From: Nitratifractor sp. | Lineage (GTDB): Bacteria > Campylobacterota > Campylobacteria > Campylobacterales > Sulfurovaceae | DNA length: 9,212 nucleotides | Reading direction: 5' to 3' | Assembly: GCA_015490055.1 (NCBI GenBank) | Contig: WFYP01000051.1 | Span: forward strand, 1 to 9,212 | Shown here: positions 6,221-9,212 of the stretch, piece by piece | Numbering within the stretch: the first letter of the stretch is position 1 | Layout of the letters: each line of letters opens with the position of its first letter | Translations under genes and position numbers: made by a program | Notes under the pieces: generated by a model | Told to the model about the DNA's origin: nothing | What the model saw: the letters and a program-made list of their open reading frames with translations, nothing else | Databases searched by the model: none

Positions 6221-7222
6221 TTATTTGTAATACTCTATGCAGTTTTTATACTTTTTAATAGTTGTATTATCAAACTTCTCAGTAATAGTGTGGTCTGATG
6301 CAACTTCTTGAGTAATAGTATGGTCAGCACCTTTTATTACTAATTTTCCTTTATGGTAACAATATCCAGAAGCATCCGAAGTTTCAACTTTATCTTTTTC
6401 TGTTTTTTCATAAGGAGTAGGAGTATGTACAGTAATCCAACCTTTTAATTTAGAACTTTTAATCGCTCCTATTATAGAGAGATACTCATATATTTTGTTA
6501 GTATCATTATCTTCATTATATTTATCTGTGAATTTATATACTTTGTGAATATTCTTGAGCTCTAAAGTTTCATCACCATCAACTATTTTTGCATTATATT
6601 CTAATGTTGAGTCTCCTTTACTATTTACTCTACCATCATGAAAAGAACGAGCATTATAATATCCACTATTACTTAGTATGTAATCTTGTATTGTTAGTTT
6701 GTGTTTATTGTCTTTTGTATAAACTAATTTATTAATTTCTGACTTAAAAGAGTATGTAAAAGTATCATCTTTTTTAGTCCAATTATCCGTTACTTTTTTA
6801 ATACCGTTAATTTCTACATCTTCTTTGCAGTTTTTATATATAATTTGATATTTATAGTTTTGAGATGTTATGTTTTTATCAAATGCGTCTTCTTCTGGGT
6901 GACCAGAAATGACTTTAATTTCTCTAGTACCTCCATTGGTACATGATTCTGTATTGTTCTCTTCATCCGATGAGATTTTCATCTTTTTTTGAGAAGAGTT
7001 AATTGTAATAAATCTATCATCATAAGGCACATTGTTAAAAAAATGTACTGGGTCTAATCGAGTTTTTTGTATTTTCTCTATAATACTTTGAGCTTGCTCT
7101 TTTTTGAGTTTTGCAGTTGGCGTAGGTAATCCATCATCAACAGTAGAGTAGCTACTTCCTCCACCACATCCTACAATAAGAAAATTTGCAATTATTGCAA
7201 ATGGTATAATTAGTTTTTTCAT
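6221..7222 (-). CDS. Predicted lipoprotein of unknown function between recA and eno
   Basis: A 333-residue predicted lipoprotein. A hydrophobic signal ends in LIVGC with Cys19 as the lipid site, followed by a Gly/Ser linker that suggests export to the outer membrane. The mature chain is charged and beta-rich, with four more cysteines: Cys94 (ESCTNGGT), Cys132 (KNCKED), Cys288 and Cys328. The spacing C-x-NGG-T then, about 35 residues later, N-C with a following NGI resembles a loose pattern I know from bacterial hypothetical lipoproteins, and the cysteines could form two disulfides. Near the end DHTIT occurs twice, 10 residues apart (300-304 and 310-314). AGGGGG lies 6 nt before the ATG. The gene has its own -10 box and 3' hairpin. 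It interrupts the recA-eno order of relatives and reads as more AT-rich than its neighbours, so it may be an acquired gene. No enzyme motif is visible. Confidence 0.78.
   Translation of the reverse strand: MKKLIIPFAIIANFLIVGCGGGSSYSTVDDGLPTPTAKLKKEQAQSIIEKIQKTRLDPVHFFNNVPYDDRFITINSSQKKMKISSDEENNTESCTNGGTREIKVISGHPEEDAFDKNITSQNYKYQIIYKNCKEDVEINGIKKVTDNWTKKDDTFTYSFKSEINKLVYTKDNKHKLTIQDYILSNSGYYNARSFHDGRVNSKGDSTLEYNAKIVDGDETLELKNIHKVYKFTDKYNEDNDTNKIYEYLSIIGAIKSSKLKGWITVHTPTPYEKTEKDKVETSDASGYCYHKGKLVIKGADHTITQEVASDHTITEKFDNTTIKKYKNCIEYYK
6281..6325 (-). repeat. Two-copy 30-bp-period repeat in the lipoprotein gene
   Basis: AGTAATAGTGTGGTC (6281-6295) and AGTAATAGTATGGTC (6311-6325) differ at one base and are 30 bp apart. 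On the coding strand they encode the two DHTIT motifs in the same frame. This is a short internal duplication of ten codons. Confidence 0.75.
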
Positions 7223-7256
7223 AAGTTTCCCCCTACTTTAATATAATAAGTTTACT

Positions 7257-7262
7257 ATTATA
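7257..7262 (-). promoter_or_regulatory. -10 box for the lipoprotein between recA and eno
   Basis: A perfect TATAAT on the minus strand lies 34 nt before the lipoprotein ATG, in the 73-nt gap after recA. No -35 box is clear. No strong recA terminator is visible in this gap, so some recA transcripts may continue into the lipoprotein gene. Confidence 0.55.
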
Positions 7263-7295
7263 TCACAAAGGGGCTTATGTATCTTAATTTTTAAC

Positions 7296-8333
7296 TTAAT
7301 CTTCGCTATCAGCTATTTCGTTTTCATCCATTGCTAGTTTTTCGCCAAAGCCTAAAGCTTCTTTGATTTTGTGCTCTATTTCGGCTCTTAACTCTGGATT
7401 GTCTTTTAGGGTTTGTTTAGAGTTCTCTTTTCCTTGCCCTAATTTTGTTGCTCCATAGCTAAACCATGCACCACTTTTGTCTACAATGTCTAGTTTTACA
7501 CCGTAATCTATTAGCTCGCCCTCTTGGCTGATACCCTCGCCAAACATAATATCGAATTCTGCTTGTCTAAATGGAGGTGCAACTTTGTTTTTAACAACTT
7601 TTGCTTTTACACGGTTACCAATTTGGCTATCGCCCTGCTTTAGTGTTGCGATTTTTCTAACATCTATTCTAACTGAAGCGTAGAATTTAAGTGCATTACC
7701 ACCTGTTGTTGTCTCTGGAGAGCCGTAACCCATTGTTCCAATTTTCATACGAATTTGGTTAATGAAAATTACAGTTGTATTCATTTTGTGCAAAATTGCT
7801 GTTAGTTTTCTTAAAGCTTGACTCATAAGTCTAGCTTGTAAACCAACATGAGTATCACCCATATCACCTTCGATTTCTGTTTTAGGTGTAAGTGCGGCTA
7901 CTGAGTCGATAATAATTAAATCTACTGCACCACTTCTTGTTAGGGTTTCTAAAACCTCTAGTGCCTGCTCACCAAAATCTGGTTGCGAAACTAGCAAGTT
8001 ATCTATATCTACACCTAAGTTTTTAGCATAGTAAACATCTAATGCATGCTCTGCATCGATAAATGCACAAATTGCACCCTCTTTTTGAGCTGAAGCTATA
8101 CATTGTAGGGCTAAAGTTGTTTTACCTGAACTCTCTGGTCCATATATTTCTATCATTCTACCTTTAGGTATTCCGCCGATTCCTAAAGCCATATCTAAGC
8201 CTAAAGAGCCAGTGCTAATAGACTCTATTGGTTCTATCTCTTTATCGCCTAGACGCATTAGAGTACCCTTACCAAAAGCCTTGTCTATCTGCTTCATTGC
8301 TAAGTCTAATGCTTTTTGTTTATTTGCATCCAT
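7296..8333 (-). CDS. recA: Recombinase A
   Basis: The DNA-dependent ATPase that forms filaments on single-stranded DNA and drives strand exchange in recombinational repair. At 345 residues it is full length. Walker A is GPESSGKT (65-72), the catalytic glutamate is Glu95 in IDAEHALD, and Walker B is LIIIDSVAAL (139-148). L1 is around EGDMGDTHVG and L2 around IRMKIGTMGYGSPETTTGGNAL. The C-terminal domain ends in an acidic tail (DENEIADSED), which in other RecA proteins restrains DNA binding. The ATG at 8331-8333 has AAAAGG 7 nt upstream. It diverges from mqnD. The leader shows no LexA box that I recognise, in line with the absence of lexA in well-studied Campylobacterota. Confidence 0.99.
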   Translation of the reverse strand: MDANKQKALDLAMKQIDKAFGKGTLMRLGDKEIEPIESISTGSLGLDMALGIGGIPKGRMIEIYGPESSGKTTLALQCIASAQKEGAICAFIDAEHALDVYYAKNLGVDIDNLLVSQPDFGEQALEVLETLTRSGAVDLIIIDSVAALTPKTEIEGDMGDTHVGLQARLMSQALRKLTAILHKMNTTVIFINQIRMKIGTMGYGSPETTTGGNALKFYASVRIDVRKIATLKQGDSQIGNRVKAKVVKNKVAPPFRQAEFDIMFGEGISQEGELIDYGVKLDIVDKSGAWFSYGATKLGQGKENSKQTLKDNPELRAEIEHKIKEALGFGEKLAMDENEIADSED

Positions 8334-8358
8334 TAATAAACCTTTTAAAATTTTTCTT

Positions 8359-8364
8359 ATTGTA
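8359..8364 (-). promoter_or_regulatory. -10 box for recA
   Basis: GATACAAT on the minus strand contains TACAAT 25 nt before the recA ATG, putting the start near 8352. The same GA-TACAAT form occurs in the leftward promoter at 823-828. The palindrome at 8383-8402 covers the -35 position. Confidence 0.55.
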
Positions 8365-8382
8365 TCAATATTTTCATCAAAA

Positions 8383-8402
8383 TTAAGCTACAATTAGCTT
8401 AA
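8383..8402. promoter_or_regulatory. Perfect palindrome between recA and mqnD, possible operator
   Basis: TTAAGCTA-CAAT-TAGCTTAA has 8-bp perfect arms around a 4-nt centre. It covers the -10 box of mqnD (8389-8394) and the -35 position of recA, so a bound dimeric regulator could affect both. No known regulator's consensus is recognised. A random origin in AT-rich DNA is possible but not likely for 8-bp arms so well placed. Confidence 0.45.
8389..8394 (+). promoter_or_regulatory. -10 box for mqnD
   Basis: TACAAT lies 22 nt before the mqnD ATG, with the start near 8401 and a leader of about 16 nt. The ribosome binding site is weak: only TTGGA, ending 6 nt before the ATG. Confidence 0.5.
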
Positions 8403-8416
8403 AAATTGGATTGAAT

Positions 8417-9212
8417 ATGAAAATCGATATAGCACACTCACCAGACGCCGATGATATTTTTATGTATTATGCTATTAAATTTGGTTGGGTAGATACAAAA
8501 GATTACGAATTTATAAACACTGCCCTAGATATCGAAACTTTGAATGTAAAGGCGATGCAAAACGAGTACCCAGTAACGGCAATTAGCTTTGGGATGTACC
8601 CTAAAATTCGCGATGATTACGCAATGCTAAGAACTGCTGTAAGTTTTGGTAGTGGATATGGTCCAAAGCTTATAAAGCAAAAGGGTAAAAAACTTCGCGA
8701 TAACCTAAAACTTGCACTCTCAGGCGAAAACACAACCAACGCAATGCTTGTTGGAATGAAGTACCCAAAAGCAAGAATTGAGTATATGAACTTCTTAGAA
8801 ATCGAACAAGCTGTAGTTAGCGGCAAAGTAGATGCAGGTATGCTAATTCACGAATCTATACTAGATTTTGATGATAGTTTAGAAGTCGAGCTAGAGCTTT
8901 GGGATTGGTGGCAAGAGTTAGCAGGCGAGGGGCTACCCCTACCACTAGGCGGAATGGCAATTCGCCGCTCACTCCCACTAAATAGAGCGTTAGAAATAGA
9001 AGAAATATTAATAGATGGCGTAAAAGTTGCGGTAGAGAGAAAGCAAGAACTTAGCGATTTATTGGTAGAAAAAAAGTTGGTAAGAATCGAAGATAAAATG
9101 CTAGAGAAGTACTTAGATATGTATGCATCTGATGAATCAGTAACTCTTAGTGATTTACAGATAAAAGCACTAGATAAACTCTTTGAAATAGGCTATAAAG
9201 CTGGCGAGTATG
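8417..9212 (+). CDS. mqnD: 1,4-dihydroxy-6-naphthoate synthase, 3' end outside window
   Basis: MqnD of the futalosine menaquinone pathway, converting cyclic dehypoxanthine futalosine to 1,4-dihydroxy-6-naphthoate in the cytosol. Menaquinone is the respiratory quinone of Campylobacterota. The 265 visible residues run to the window edge without a stop; family members are about 270-290 residues, so little is missing. The fold is of the periplasmic-binding-protein type. Landmarks are HSPDADDIFMYYAI (7-20), matching the SPCPNDTFIFYAL-type start of the family, DIETLN (38-43), and GMLIHES with His145, which falls at the number I recall for the catalytic histidine of Thermus MqnD. The related MqnA (chorismate dehydratase) lacks this HSPxxDD start, so MqnD is preferred. 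The ATG at 8417 begins right before the motif and fits the family. It diverges from recA over an 83-nt gap. Confidence 0.9.
   Translation, partial: MKIDIAHSPDADDIFMYYAIKFGWVDTKDYEFINTALDIETLNVKAMQNEYPVTAISFGMYPKIRDDYAMLRTAVSFGSGYGPKLIKQKGKKLRDNLKLALSGENTTNAMLVGMKYPKARIEYMNFLEIEQAVVSGKVDAGMLIHESILDFDDSLEVELELWDWWQELAGEGLPLPLGGMAIRRSLPLNRALEIEEILIDGVKVAVERKQELSDLLVEKKLVRIEDKMLEKYLDMYASDESVTLSDLQIKALDKLFEIGYKAGEY

Noticed and set aside
8359..8402. LexA-type SOS box upstream of recA
   Set aside because: The palindrome TTAAGCTA-CAAT-TAGCTTAA does not match the LexA consensus types I know, and lexA is absent in well-studied Campylobacterota.
8617..8826. Open frame on the minus strand inside mqnD, and similar antisense frames at 318-542, 2531-2779, 2948-3178, 4197-4409 and 8212-8397
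   Set aside because: All lie opposite well-supported genes, have no ribosome binding site I could support, and encode no recognisable domain.

Overview
The window looks like a chromosomal segment of a Campylobacterota (epsilonproteobacterial) species. The base composition is AT-rich, several -10 boxes sit behind T-tracts, and there is a futalosine-pathway menaquinone gene. The order recA, eno, then a small FtsB/DivIC-like gene is the one I recall from Helicobacter pylori (HP0153-HP0155) and Campylobacter jejuni (Cj1673c-Cj1671c). I cannot fix the genus; a free-living sulfur-oxidising lineage is plausible but unproven.

Layout. Positions 1-256 hold no convincing gene but contain a GTAG-headed REP-like palindrome, a second hairpin and a short direct repeat. 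A leftward lipoprotein gene (257-796) with a possible papain-like Cys/His/Asp triad follows. It diverges from a rightward pair: an HtrA/Deg-type serine protease with a PDZ domain (847-2292) and a CitE/HpcH-like protein (2292-3218), coupled through a TAATG overlap. The divergent promoter between them is almost palindromic, with overlapping -10 boxes. Next come a rightward outer-membrane beta-barrel candidate (3284-3991), a hairpin, and a four-helix CopD/HemJ-like membrane protein (4096-4560).

The rest of the genes up to 8333 run leftward. recA (7296-8333) is followed by an apparently extra lipoprotein gene (6221-7222), then enolase (4834-6108), which overlaps the FtsB/DivIC-like gene (4566-4853). 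In the two relatives above, recA and eno are adjacent as I remember them, so the lipoprotein looks like an insertion with its own promoter and 3' hairpin. From 8417 mqnD runs rightward off the window edge, divergent from recA. An 8-bp-arm palindrome lies between the two promoters.

Functionally, the window mixes housekeeping genes (RecA for recombination, enolase for glycolysis/gluconeogenesis, MqnD for menaquinone, a likely divisome protein) with envelope genes: two lipoproteins, a secreted protease, a barrel and an inner-membrane protein. I found no defence system, CRISPR array, tRNA or rRNA, and no complete mobile element. No clearly new multi-gene system is visible. The items most worth checking are the Cys/His/Asp lipoprotein with its mirror-symmetric promoter, the lipoprotein between recA and eno, the recA/mqnD palindrome and the REP-like element.
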